Part shown: in pieces, positions 16,730 to 25,795 of the stretch
Layout: each line of letters begins with the position of its first letter
How positions within the stretch are numbered: position 1 is the stretch's first letter
NCBI GenBank assembly: GCA_946183925.1
Contig: CAMHDS010000001.1
Span: forward strand, 1-64,000
DNA: 64,000 nt
Source: an uncultured Fibrobacter sp.
Lineage (GTDB): Bacteria > Fibrobacterota > Fibrobacteria > Fibrobacterales > Fibrobacteraceae
Reading direction: 5' to 3'
Made by a program: the position numbers and the translations under genes
The notes under the pieces: model-generated
What the model was told of the DNA's origin: nothing
What the model saw: the letters and a program-made list of their open reading frames with translations, nothing else
Databases searched by the model: none

Positions 16730-16866
16730 AGTGTCATCCTGAGCGCGACCGCGCGAAGGATCCAGGCCAGCGTTTCGTCTCTGGTATAAACGGCAAAAGC
16801 CCTGCGTTGCAGGGCTTTTTACTTATAGTCTTGTTCGTGTTTTCCCGGCATTCGCCGGGATGACAG
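16730..16866. repeat. REP-like elements between array A1 and the adhesin gene
   Basis: TCATCCTGAGCG...CGAAGGATCC at 16733-16763 and CCCGGCATTCGCCGGGATGACA at 16845-16866 belong to the GGATGAC/CCTGAGCG class of intergenic repeats. They flank the terminator at 16795. Confidence 0.5.
16795..16820 (+). terminator. Bidirectional intrinsic terminator
   Basis: AAAAGCCCTG-cgttg-CAGGGCTTTTT is a 10-bp stem with T-tracts on both strands. It is placed to end both the TSP3 gene (+) and the convergent adhesin gene (-). Confidence 0.8.
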
Positions 16867-16872
16867 CCAAGG

Positions 16873-19800
16873 CTACTTCTTGCCGGACTTGGGACGCTTG
16901 TAACCGAAGGACTTCAGCAGATCCTCCGTGACCTTCTTCTTTCGTCCCATCACGTTCGTATTGGCGGCGTCATCAAAGGGAGGCAGATCGCAGCGTAGCT
17001 CACTCCTCATGGTGATTTCCGTCTTGTAAATGTAAGCCCCGGTAGCATACAGGCGGCCACTATCGGTATGGAGGTCGCCGTTTTTGTCGGGCTTCATTTC
17101 AAAGTACAGGGTCAGCACACCGGCATCGCTTGCATAGCTCGGGTCGTTCAACTCCTGAGTGAAGCCGAAGTAGTCCACAAACTGTCCCAAGGAAGTATAG
17201 ACCCAAATCTTTGCCTTCATCTCGGTGTTGTACAGGTTCGCCTTGCTGATATCGCTACCCAGCTCCGCCTTGAAATCGGCATCGCAATGATCCTTGACGA
17301 ATTCATCGACAGTAACCCTCTTGCTGCCCACGGCATCCACTGCATCCAGCAAAATCATGCCATCTGCACCGACCAGGTCGTCAAGTGTGGCAAGACCATC
17401 AACAGAATTGATTACCGGCACCTTGGTCTGAATTCCAAGGGTCGGTCCCAGGTGGCCCTTCAGACCAGGATAAACGGAATCATGAGCCACTTCCTTGTTC
17501 TTGAAACTTCCGCCCACCTGAGTCTCGATTTCCTTGTCGGCCTGAGGATTGTAAATGGATATAGCGAAGGTCTGACCCTTTTCAGGCTCCTTGCTGGCGT
17601 AATACTTATCCACATCTTCCTGGGTAATGGACGTTACCGGCTTTTCCACGGAAATATCCACGTCCTTGGTGTTCTTGGCCATGACAAACACCACATCGGA
17701 GGCCTCGTTACCGGCCTTGTCACGATAGAGGCGGACAATCTCGTTCACTTCGCCAGATTGCAGGCCTTCGAATGTAAGACTATCCTGGGGCACGCATCCA
17801 CGACCATCGCCGAAATCAACGCACCACATTACTTCAACCATGTTGGAATGAAGCACTGAGTCATTTGCAGGCGACATAATCTTCACCTTGGGTGGAATCA
17901 GGTCCACAACGATGTACACGGACTGGGTCGAAGAATTACCCATCTCGTTCACATAGGTATAGCTTACTGAATAACCAACGTTGCCATCCTTGTCCTTAGT
18001 CACCTTGCCCTTCTGGTCCACCGTGTAGCTCACCTGTACCGTGGTCTCACCCATGCCCTTAGCCTTTGTGGTAAAGTCGTAGGTCACGGAGTACAGAATC
18101 TCGCCCTCGGTCAGGGAGTACATATACACAGGAGCAGCATCGCCGGTACCAGAGTTTGCACTTCCGGAACCACTGTTACCACTGGAGCCATTGCCACCAT
18201 TGGAGCCACTGTTCGTCCCAGCGTTCGTACCGCTGTTGCCGCCGTTAGAGCCGGACCCGCCGTTGGAACCGGAATTCCCAGCATTGGAGCCTGAGCCGCT
18301 ATTAGAGGCCGTATTGTTCACCGTGGTGGTCTTCAGGGGCTGACCTGTAGCAGCATCGGCCATATAGGACACATTCACCACTTTGCCGCCCACATTCACC
18401 TGGTAAGATACCGTAATGACCTCGATGGAATCAATCTTTCCGTTGGCGCCAATCACCGGGATCTTTTCCACGTTGCCGTCCTTATCCATCACGTACGAAA
18501 TCGTCACATCCACGCCGGCAACCTTTTCCGTGTAAGAGACCTTGACCAGGTCTTTGTTGTACTGGGAGTATGTTACTTCGGTAGCAGGATGTTCATTGAG
18601 CACCGGCGCCGCAGCGGTGATTTTGTCCATGACGTTGTAAGTACTAGACGGGATGGTCACTGGTTCCAGCTCCGTATTCACCGTAAAGGTATGGCTTTCG
18701 TAATTGCAAGTCGAATCCGTATAGGACTGATCAAGAACCGGTTCCTTCACCGTAATCACGATGTCGTTGTTCTTCTTGTTCACGTATACAGAGGTGTCTC
18801 CCTCGGCAGGGGTTTCCACCAGGGTGTAAATATTTGCGCCATTATCGTGGTTGGCAGAAGTAGTCACCGTCACTTCGGGAGTTCGCGTACTGACAAAGAT
18901 TCCCACGGTCTCTGTAACACCACTATTCTTGGCAGGGTCCGTATAGGTCAGAGTCACCACATTGAAGCCTTCCTTGAGGTTTGTCAGCAGGGTGTCGGGC
19001 ATCTGCTTACCATCGGCTGTCCACTGAAGGAGCATGGTATTCTCGTTAATGTACAGGGTTCCCTCTGGATTGGTCTGGCTCCAGGCGCCACTACCCGTTT
19101 CGGCGTATGTCACCTGAATGTTGGAGGTTTCCTTGACATCCGTAATCTTGATGGTAACAGTCGCCGTGTCGGCATTGCCGTCCTGGTCGTAGACACGTAC
19201 CACTAAGCTGTAAGAAGTCTTGGCTTCGTAATCGAATACTGCGCTAGTCTTGATGACACCCGTCTTTGAATCGATAGTGAACAAGTCCGTATCACCACCG
19301 ATAGCCTGGTAGGTGTTCTGCAGGTTCTCGTTCTTTGTATCCGGATCATAGAGTTCCAAGGTTCCCACCTTGGTTCCCTTGGGCTGGTTCTCAGCCACCG
19401 TCATGGTGGCGTCCTCGATTTCGGCACCATCGTTGATATCGCGGATGGCGATAGTTACAATCGTCTCTGTACTACGGAGTTCTTCTGCATCCTTGGAGAA
19501 CACCTTAATCTTGAATACCGAGTCAGCACGGACAGCCATCAGAGTTTCAAAATCGATATCCTTGGCAACCGTAATTATTCCCGTTACAGAATCAATGGCA
19601 AAGACCTGGCCATCGTTACCGCCGTTAAAGTGGTATGTCAGTGCGCCATTTTCCGGATCTGTTCCGGTAATGGTCCCAACCACAGTGCCCACGACCGTAT
19701 GTTCGTCAATGGTCTGGTCTGGAATTCCAGTAACAGAAGGTTTTTCATTGCCATCGCTCACAGTAATCTTTACGGTCTTGTCAACATAAAGAGTGTCCTT

Positions 19801-22800
19801 TAGTTCACCCGGCTTTCCATTGTCACGGATGCGAATGGTCAGGTTATATTCCTGCTGTTTTTCATAGTCGATAATATCCTTCGCTACCAAGATGTCACCC
19901 ACAGAATTAACTGTGAATGCTCCTTCCGGGTCACCAGCAATAATAGTGTAGGTCAGCGTGGTATTCGCATCTACGTCTTGTCCCTTGACACAGTAGTAGG
20001 CATTCCCGCTAGCATCGGAGCCACAGTCCACATAGGTTCCCACAGGTGAATTCTCGTCAATGGTGCCGTTCTTGACCACAGCTGTGGGAGGCTCATTAAC
20101 ATCGATAATCGTAATGGTCGCCTGGGCATAAACTGTATTTTCCAAATTTCCAGCTTTGTTTCTATCCTTGACGGAGATGTACAAAATTGTCCCAGTGAAT
20201 TTTTCGTAATCTGGAGCCCTTTTTACAGTAATGACGCCGGTAGAATCATTGATTGCAAATATGGGATTGCTGCCATCCATGACATTACCAGCTTCGATTT
20301 TGAATGTCAACTTACGATTTTCCGGGTCTACCGACACAATCTTGCAATTGCTACCATTGGTAAACGCCGTAGTTTTTTCTTTGACAGAGCACGCTATATC
20401 TACATGCGATGGCGGCTCATTTATATCGGTAACATTAATTGTCGCCGTAACCGTAGTGTCATTTCCGCCAGTGTCCGATACCTTGACATTCAGCGTATAA
20501 TACTTGGGCGACATCGTGTCGTAGTCAATCGAAACATCCCCATTCACGGAGATATTTCCATCACTGTCTATGGTGAATAATCCCTTACCGGTTCCCCCCG
20601 TGATATTATATTTCAATTTTTTATATCCATCTTCTGGGTCATCGGCTTGAATCCAGCACCCCGTCGGCGCATTAATATCTGGATTTTCAGTAATTGACCC
20701 AGTGCAGCCCTTGGCAGTGGGTTTCTCGTCTACATTGAGAATGGTAACATTCACGGGGACAACCGTTTTAGCGCCTTGCTTATCGGTTACCGTAACCTGC
20801 AACGGATAGAACTTGATTCGCTCGTAATTCAACTTACCATTGACAGTAATCGCGCCTGTTGACGCATTGATGGCAAAAGGTTTATTGTTTTCTTCATCCA
20901 AGGCAACACCATCGTTTCCGTAAGTGATTGCATAGGTCATGCCACCTTCGTTTTCTGGATCGACAGCCGAAACGGCACAAACAGCGGTTCCCTTAGCACT
21001 ATTCTCATATACATCGGCATTGCATCCCGTACCTCTCGGAGGGTCGTTGACGGGATTTATGTTGATGGTCATCGTCTTTGTTTCAGTGTCCGCATTTTCT
21101 GGTATGGCATGCAGGTGGAACGTGATCGTCGTAAAGTTGTTTCCATACTGATCCGCAGGAGGCGTGTACATCAGGCCATTCAAATTTCCGCTGGGGATAG
21201 GCTGATTCTTTTGAACAGGAACCCCATTGTAGGTCAAGACACCCTTTCCACTAGGCGGCAAGGTCTCTATATACACGCTATAGTTAAGCATGTTCGAACC
21301 ATCGTCGTAGGTCGCCGGGAACGAGGAAATGATTATAGGCACATCTTCATTCGTAGTAATGGTAAAATTACTTGTTTGCGGGACCAAGGGGACTAAATCG
21401 TCGTCGTCGTTGATGAACATACGCACGCGCCATTCGCGGGTATTGTCTCCAAATACGCCACCATCCAAATCCCAAATCTTCAGCTGGAAAGCTTCCGTAT
21501 TTTCAATCAGGTCGTCGTCGTTTATCCAAATCTTGATGTCCGTTGCCGGCTTTCTTGTTCCGGCAGCAACATGGGCTATCCTGTACACTGAATTGTCATC
21601 TTGGCAAAGAGGCAAGGCATGATTCCCCGACAGGTCCACATCATCCGTGGCGGCCTTGTAACTATCGGTAGATTTATCACCATTGAGAGCTCCATCGAAG
21701 GTAAAGCAGTACTTGAAGTTGACATCCGTTGTGGGAGTCTTGGTGAGTTTGATGTCCAAAACACTGCCCCCATTATCGTTATAATAACCCGCAACCTTGC
21801 CTTCGGCTTCGGACAGTTGCTGGTTTACCGCCATGTCCAAGGAAATCAGGGGTGGGTCAAAGGGCACATAGCGAAAATCCCCGACAAACTTGGCTCGGAT
21901 ATGAATGCTATCCGCAATAAGCTGTCCTGCAACTGTAAAGTCGTTTCCTATTTCCAGCGTTCCCGAAGTAATGAAAGAACCCTGATAGCTGGGGTGATCC
22001 GTAGAGCCCCATGTCACATTCTTGTCAGTATAGAATAAAAGATTTCCCGCATAATTTTGATTGCTAACATAGGTAAAGTCAGCTTTGCCGGACATATCCC
22101 ACTGTCCCGTCGTCTTATTGAACTTTGTTCCCGGTGTCACATAAACAACTTGAATCAAAGGCTCATGGGACGAATTGTCTATGTTGAATCCATCTCGAAC
22201 AAATATGCGAGTCAGCCGTCCACCAGGAGGCATAACCACAAACAGTTCAAATTTCGGACATGCGGTCGCTCGTAAGTCCGCTATATACTTATCAAATGTT
22301 CCATATTCGTTAGTGTATATCGAATCTGGTGGTACATGGATATAGTGAACCTGATTTCCCGGAGTAGCATTTATTCCCGGATCCCAATCATTATCATTTC
22401 GAGCCGGAATTTTAGGTACAGACAAATGCGTATCAACGTTAGGAACCTTAGCGGGGCAGCTTCCGTAATCATCCCCCACATACACGCCATCTCTAACTTT
22501 GGCTCTCCATGTGCTATCCGTTTTATCCCACTCTCCCGCGTTACCAGTAACCGACTCACGAATACAATAAGGTCCTTCAAATCGAGTACCAGCGCTATTC
22601 AAATCATTCGTGCTCCACGACGGAATTTTTACGCTAGCCAAGGTACGCAAAGGGCCTCCAAGCATTTCGGCATTAGAAAAATGCAAGAACACGATAGTAT
22701 CACCCGCCAGTACAGGCCCCCCAAAGTGATAATCATGACCAAATTGAATCTTACCAGTTGCCGTACCGCTATAACCAGTCGTATCTTCCAAACGAACTTC

Positions 22801-23007
22801 GCCTTCATCTGTCAGTATAATACCGCGGGTTCCCCACAGTTTGTACTTCATCAGGCTTTCCCAGTAATCCTGTTGTTTCCCAGGCTGTTCACTAGATGAC
22901 GCTCCGAGACTCTCGAAGTAGAATGGAGCCACGGTCGCCGCATGCACCATTCCCACAGCCCCGACCACCAGGGCTAGTCCAAGTAAACTTTTTTTAAGAA
23001 ACCACAT
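16873..23007 (-). CDS. Giant secreted cadherin/Calx-beta adhesin
   Basis: 2,044 aa from ATG 23007, which has GGAGA upstream and gives a proper signal peptide (MWFLKKSLLGLALVVGAVGMVHA); the 19 residues added by the ORF track do not. An N-terminal beta-rich region (about 30-400) has no family I recognise. A Calx-beta-like segment (IKIWINDDDLIENTEAFQLK) follows, then six cadherin-type repeats with DPENG, FAIDSVTGIITV and DYE...Y.L.V.V.D signatures. Next come PT/bacterial Ig-like segments, a Gly/Ser/Asn linker of about 60 residues (SGSGSNAGNSGSNGGSG...) and a cysteine-containing C-terminal domain. Cadherin repeats normally bind Ca2+ and mediate adhesion; a role in attachment to plant fibre is inference. 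No dockerin or sorting tail was seen. Confidence 0.85.
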   Translation of the reverse strand: MWFLKKSLLGLALVVGAVGMVHAATVAPFYFESLGASSSEQPGKQQDYWESLMKYKLWGTRGIILTDEGEVRLEDTTGYSGTATGKIQFGHDYHFGGPVLAGDTIVFLHFSNAEMLGGPLRTLASVKIPSWSTNDLNSAGTRFEGPYCIRESVTGNAGEWDKTDSTWRAKVRDGVYVGDDYGSCPAKVPNVDTHLSVPKIPARNDNDWDPGINATPGNQVHYIHVPPDSIYTNEYGTFDKYIADLRATACPKFELFVVMPPGGRLTRIFVRDGFNIDNSSHEPLIQVVYVTPGTKFNKTTGQWDMSGKADFTYVSNQNYAGNLLFYTDKNVTWGSTDHPSYQGSFITSGTLEIGNDFTVAGQLIADSIHIRAKFVGDFRYVPFDPPLISLDMAVNQQLSEAEGKVAGYYNDNGGSVLDIKLTKTPTTDVNFKYCFTFDGALNGDKSTDSYKAATDDVDLSGNHALPLCQDDNSVYRIAHVAAGTRKPATDIKIWINDDDLIENTEAFQLKIWDLDGGVFGDNTREWRVRMFINDDDDLVPLVPQTSNFTITTNEDVPIIISSFPATYDDGSNMLNYSVYIETLPPSGKGVLTYNGVPVQKNQPIPSGNLNGLMYTPPADQYGNNFTTITFHLHAIPENADTETKTMTININPVNDPPRGTGCNADVYENSAKGTAVCAVSAVDPENEGGMTYAITYGNDGVALDEENNKPFAINASTGAITVNGKLNYERIKFYPLQVTVTDKQGAKTVVPVNVTILNVDEKPTAKGCTGSITENPDINAPTGCWIQADDPEDGYKKLKYNITGGTGKGLFTIDSDGNISVNGDVSIDYDTMSPKYYTLNVKVSDTGGNDTTVTATINVTDINEPPSHVDIACSVKEKTTAFTNGSNCKIVSVDPENRKLTFKIEAGNVMDGSNPIFAINDSTGVITVKRAPDYEKFTGTILYISVKDRNKAGNLENTVYAQATITIIDVNEPPTAVVKNGTIDENSPVGTYVDCGSDASGNAYYCVKGQDVDANTTLTYTIIAGDPEGAFTVNSVGDILVAKDIIDYEKQQEYNLTIRIRDNGKPGELKDTLYVDKTVKITVSDGNEKPSVTGIPDQTIDEHTVVGTVVGTITGTDPENGALTYHFNGGNDGQVFAIDSVTGIITVAKDIDFETLMAVRADSVFKIKVFSKDAEELRSTETIVTIAIRDINDGAEIEDATMTVAENQPKGTKVGTLELYDPDTKNENLQNTYQAIGGDTDLFTIDSKTGVIKTSAVFDYEAKTSYSLVVRVYDQDGNADTATVTIKITDVKETSNIQVTYAETGSGAWSQTNPEGTLYINENTMLLQWTADGKQMPDTLLTNLKEGFNVVTLTYTDPAKNSGVTETVGIFVSTRTPEVTVTTSANHDNGANIYTLVETPAEGDTSVYVNKKNNDIVITVKEPVLDQSYTDSTCNYESHTFTVNTELEPVTIPSSTYNVMDKITAAAPVLNEHPATEVTYSQYNKDLVKVSYTEKVAGVDVTISYVMDKDGNVEKIPVIGANGKIDSIEVITVSYQVNVGGKVVNVSYMADAATGQPLKTTTVNNTASNSGSGSNAGNSGSNGGSGSNGGNSGTNAGTNSGSNGGNGSSGNSGSGSANSGTGDAAPVYMYSLTEGEILYSVTYDFTTKAKGMGETTVQVSYTVDQKGKVTKDKDGNVGYSVSYTYVNEMGNSSTQSVYIVVDLIPPKVKIMSPANDSVLHSNMVEVMWCVDFGDGRGCVPQDSLTFEGLQSGEVNEIVRLYRDKAGNEASDVVFVMAKNTKDVDISVEKPVTSITQEDVDKYYASKEPEKGQTFAISIYNPQADKEIETQVGGSFKNKEVAHDSVYPGLKGHLGPTLGIQTKVPVINSVDGLATLDDLVGADGMILLDAVDAVGSKRVTVDEFVKDHCDADFKAELGSDISKANLYNTEMKAKIWVYTSLGQFVDYFGFTQELNDPSYASDAGVLTLYFEMKPDKNGDLHTDSGRLYATGAYIYKTEITMRSELRCDLPPFDDAANTNVMGRKKKVTEDLLKSFGYKRPKSGKK

Positions 23008-23169
23008 ACACCGTCTCCTGGGCCAGGCCCAAATCCGCAAGGTCCCCTCGACAATGCGGCACACACACGTAAAAATAAATTAATAAAAATTCTTATGCAA
23101 CAATTTTGTTTCTTTTTGGATACAATTTTGCAAGAAAATCGTCTTTTTTTTTCAGATCTACACGCATGG

Positions 23170-24273
23170 TTATTGAGAAACGGTAACTGGAAGACAGTTA
23201 AACCGCTTGCCATCCATGAAAAAGATCGTCTGTTCCTTCTTTTCCGCTATGGAAAACGCGGCGACAAAGGACAATCCACCCGACTGCTTCAGGGTTCCGT
23301 CAGCTGTCAAAATTTGACTATCGTTTCCCTTAATGTTTCCATCATTCAAACTTTGCCATTCTATGTTCCCATCTGAACAGGTCCCCGGATCGGGAGTGTA
23401 AGTCCAAGTGACTTGTTCGTTGAGAGCAACACTATTTTTATCTGGAACGCAGGTCCCCTCAATAGCCTTATCCCCACACAACTTTGCCGAAGCACTTGAC
23501 GAGCCCGTTCCATTATTTTTAGAACTACTAGAATTGCCTGATGTTCCGGAGGCAACACTTACATAGATTGGTTCCACAGAACTACTGCTTGGAACCTCGG
23601 TATTCGCACTGATAACAATCTCAGAAGCGCTACTACGACTATGGGAACTCATGGAGCCGGTATAAGTCCCTCGGCTTGAGCTGCTGGGGTTCGTGTACTG
23701 CGAAGCGTCTATGGAGCTGCTGTTGCCAGACCCATTTCTGGAGCTGCTGCTTTCCTCGGCGTGGTTCCTGGATTTGCCTCCCGAACCTGAGCTATTGGGA
23801 TCATCACCAAACTCACTTCCTTCATCTTTTTCAAAGCCGCTGGCACTGCTCCGCTTGCTGGAACTCCCCGAAGTAGCAGTACTTCCGTTGCTGGTCACGT
23901 CATCGTCGTCATCGTCGTTACTATTGGAGGAAAAATTAAAAACCGGGAGCTTCTTGCCGTCTTTCCAGACAAAGGCGGAATCCCCCTCTACAACGAGAGA
24001 ATCCCCTCCCGTAACAAGCCGTAAGAGCGTCGTATCGGGGATCTTGAAATAAAAGTCGCCCAAGAAAATTTCACCCGTTTTTTCAAACTTTTTCCAGCAC
24101 TCCCCATTCTTGTAACAAACCAGAACAATACTGTCTCTCATATCGACCGGATCAAACCTGCTAATCATTAGCAGTTCCTTGTCACCTAGGGCATCCACCG
24201 AACCATCACCACAGGACCAAACCAAAAGCCCTGCAACAAGGAGAGTCAAACCACAAACACGCTTTTTCCACAT
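23170..24273 (-). CDS. Serine-rich lipoprotein
   Basis: 367 aa from ATG 24273 with GGAGGGG 4 nt upstream; the ORF-track start 24 codons earlier lacks a ribosome site. The lipoprotein signal is MWKKRVCGLTLLVAGLLVWSC. A globular stretch of about 100 residues precedes an Asp tract (NDDDDDDV) and a Ser-rich low-complexity linker (SSSSRNGSGNSSS, NPSSSSRG, SSSKNNG). A small C-terminal domain contains several Cys (CGDKAIEGTC, DPGTCSDG, FNCLPV), suggesting disulphides outside the cytoplasm. Ser-rich linkers of this kind are typical of Fibrobacter surface lipoproteins. It lies directly upstream of the adhesin gene on the same strand. No enzymatic motif is seen. Confidence 0.8.
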   Translation of the reverse strand: MWKKRVCGLTLLVAGLLVWSCGDGSVDALGDKELLMISRFDPVDMRDSIVLVCYKNGECWKKFEKTGEIFLGDFYFKIPDTTLLRLVTGGDSLVVEGDSAFVWKDGKKLPVFNFSSNSNDDDDDDVTSNGSTATSGSSSKRSSASGFEKDEGSEFGDDPNSSGSGGKSRNHAEESSSSRNGSGNSSSIDASQYTNPSSSSRGTYTGSMSSHSRSSASEIVISANTEVPSSSSVEPIYVSVASGTSGNSSSSKNNGTGSSSASAKLCGDKAIEGTCVPDKNSVALNEQVTWTYTPDPGTCSDGNIEWQSLNDGNIKGNDSQILTADGTLKQSGGLSFVAAFSIAEKKEQTIFFMDGKRFNCLPVTVSQ

Positions 24274-24430
24274 AAATCCCCTCCGTACATCTAAAAACGA
24301 CCAGAGTGTAGTATAAATATAACTTTTGGAGAGCCTTTTTGCCAACGAATGTAAAAAAAAGTATGCATTTTATCACATGGAAATGCCGGACCACCCCTTG
24401 TCGTTCAGGCAAAAACAAGCTAAATTGCGT

Positions 24431-24533
24431 GTTCCCAGGCCCTGAACAATGATTATTTGCGGGCAATTCGCCAGGGCGAAAGCAGCAACGGACTTGCGAA
24501 TCTTTATGTGTTCAGGTCGCCTGGGACTTTTTT
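24431..24533 (+). ncRNA. ffs: Small signal recognition particle RNA (4.5S type)
   Basis: The hairpin apex carries the diagnostic SRP helix-8 features: CAGG on the 5' side, stem GC, GAAA tetraloop, stem GC and AGCA on the 3' side (CCAGGGCGAAAGCAGCAACG). The lower part of a rod of about 100 nt is formed by TCCCAGG/CCTGGGA, CTGAACA/TGTTCAG and ATTTGC/GCGAAT. A run of eight T follows. It binds Ffh for co-translational targeting of membrane proteins. The ends are approximate. It lies between two minus-strand genes and is transcribed on the plus strand. Confidence 0.85.
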
Positions 24534-24543
24534 TTACGAGAAA

Positions 24544-24577
24544 GGAACCTGCTGTACAGGTTCCTATCTCTTTTTTA
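24544..24577 (+). terminator. Intrinsic terminator between SRP RNA and trpS
   Basis: GGAACCTG-ctgta-CAGGTTCC is an 8-bp stem followed by TATCTCTTTTTT. It backs up the SRP RNA T-tract on the plus strand and may also end trpS on the minus strand. Confidence 0.75.
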
Positions 24578-24590
24578 GCCCGAGCGGTCG

Positions 24591-25586
24591 TTAATACGTC
24601 CCAAGAAGACTCCTAACCTTCTCCATCATTGCCTTGGATTTAACGCGGGCCTTCTCCTTGCCGTACGCGAGAATCTTGTCGATTTCTTCGGTGTGGGAGA
24701 GCAGGTAGAAGTACTTTTCGCGGGCAGCGCCCAGGTGTTCCTCAAGAACATTCTGGAGTTCCTGCTTGGCGTGTCCCCAACCCATACCACCGGCACGGTA
24801 ACGGGCGGCGAGCGCCTCGGTCTGTTCCGGCGTGGCAAACAGCTTGTACAGCTTGAACACGTTGCAAGTGTCCGGGTCCTTCGGTTCTTCGATGCCCTGG
24901 GAGTTCGTGACAATCTTGCCAATTTTCTTCTTGAGGGCCTTGCTCTCGAGGAAGATGTCGATGACGTTGTCGTAGGACTTGCTCATCTTGCGGCCATCAA
25001 GACCCGGGATGATTCCCGTCGTCTCCTGGAACACGGGTTCCGGAATAGTGAACACGTCTTCGCCAAAATGCTTGTTGAACTTGATGGCGATATCGCGGGC
25101 AAATTCCACGTGCTGCTTCTGGTCCTTGCCCACGGGCACGATATCGGCGCTGAACATCAGGATGTCTGCATCCATCAGGCACGGGTAGCAATAGAGGCCC
25201 ATGTTCACGTTGGCATCCGGATCTTCACCAGCGGCGTTGTTCGCTTCGACCTTCGCCTTGTAAGCGTGAGCGCGGTTCATGAAGCCCTTCGGCGTAAAGC
25301 AGCTGAGCGCCCAACTGAGTTCAAAAATCTCGGGAATGTCGCTCTGCTTGTAGAACAGGCCTTCTTCGGGGTTCAGGCCAAGGGCAAGCCAGGTGGCGGC
25401 AATCTTGTAAATGTTCGCCCGCATCTCGGCACCGTTCTGCACGGTGGTAAGAGCATGGTAGTCGGCGATAAAATAGACCGTATCGTAGGTCTTGGAAAGT
25501 TCAAGAGCGGGGCGAATGGCGCCCAAGTAGTTGCCTAAGTGCGGCGTGCCAGTGGGCTTGATGCCCGTGAGAGAAATTTTTTTCAT
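24591..25586 (-). CDS. trpS: Tryptophanyl-tRNA synthetase
   Basis: 331 aa, the normal bacterial TrpRS size. This class I synthetase shows the HIGH-like motif in GIKPTGTPHLGNYLGAI and the KMSKS motif in LDGRKMSKSYDN. Tryptophan-pocket motifs include FIADYHALT and YCYPCLMDADILMF. It charges tRNA-Trp with ATP in the cytoplasm. The start is taken as ATG 25586 (MKKISLTG); the GTG two codons upstream gives the ORF-track start. There is no Shine-Dalgarno, but TATACT lies 12 nt before the ATG, suggesting a very short or absent leader. The MITE-like element lies 27 bp upstream of this start. Confidence 0.95.
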   Translation of the reverse strand: MKKISLTGIKPTGTPHLGNYLGAIRPALELSKTYDTVYFIADYHALTTVQNGAEMRANIYKIAATWLALGLNPEEGLFYKQSDIPEIFELSWALSCFTPKGFMNRAHAYKAKVEANNAAGEDPDANVNMGLYCYPCLMDADILMFSADIVPVGKDQKQHVEFARDIAIKFNKHFGEDVFTIPEPVFQETTGIIPGLDGRKMSKSYDNVIDIFLESKALKKKIGKIVTNSQGIEEPKDPDTCNVFKLYKLFATPEQTEALAARYRAGGMGWGHAKQELQNVLEEHLGAAREKYFYLLSHTEEIDKILAYGKEKARVKSKAMMEKVRSLLGTY

Positions 25587-25605
25587 GAGCACAAAGGTAG
25601 TATAT

Positions 25606-25781
25606 TTTTATTAGGCCACCTCTAAAAATTGCTTTGATAAAAAGAATTTGAGCGAAACCGAGCGCAGGCAGGAACGAAAAGTGGTGAATACTGGAGGTCT
25701 TTACCACTTTGAGTGACGAAACTGCGCGATGTGTTGCAGCCAAATTTTTGAAAATGAATTTTTAGAGGTGGTCTTTTATTA
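25606..25781. mobile_element. MITE-like element with 17-bp terminal inverted repeats and 8-bp target duplication
   Basis: The element spans about 25614-25773 (160 bp). The left end GGCCACCTCTAAAAATT and right end AATTTTTAGAGGTGGTC are inverted repeats with one mismatch in 17. Both sides are flanked by an identical TTTTATTA (25606-25613 and 25774-25781), the expected footprint of transposition with an 8-bp staggered cut. There is no ORF of a transposase inside, so it is non-autonomous. It fills the trpS-rnd intergenic gap and ends 15 bp before the rnd start, so the right-hand target duplication forms part of the rnd promoter region. Confidence 0.85.
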
Positions 25782-25786
25782 CATTT
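25780..25786 (+). promoter_or_regulatory. -10-like TACATTT box before rnd
   Basis: TACATTT ends 9 nt before ATG 25796 with no Shine-Dalgarno in between. It overlaps the 3' base pair of the right-hand target duplication of the MITE-like element. Same geometry as at 14558, 46755, 50784 and 53036. Confidence 0.45.
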
Positions 25787-25795
25787 CACCCTGCA

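Noticed and set aside
16873-23007. Fibro-slime domain in the giant protein
   Set aside because: The characteristic GDDDVWVFI-type string of that domain is not present; the recognised parts are Calx-beta and cadherin-type.
24346-24590. tmRNA, RNase P RNA or a tRNA in this gap
   Set aside because: There is no CCA end, T-loop GTTCGANTC or RNase P core motif; the CAGG/GAAA/AGCA apex identifies SRP RNA instead.
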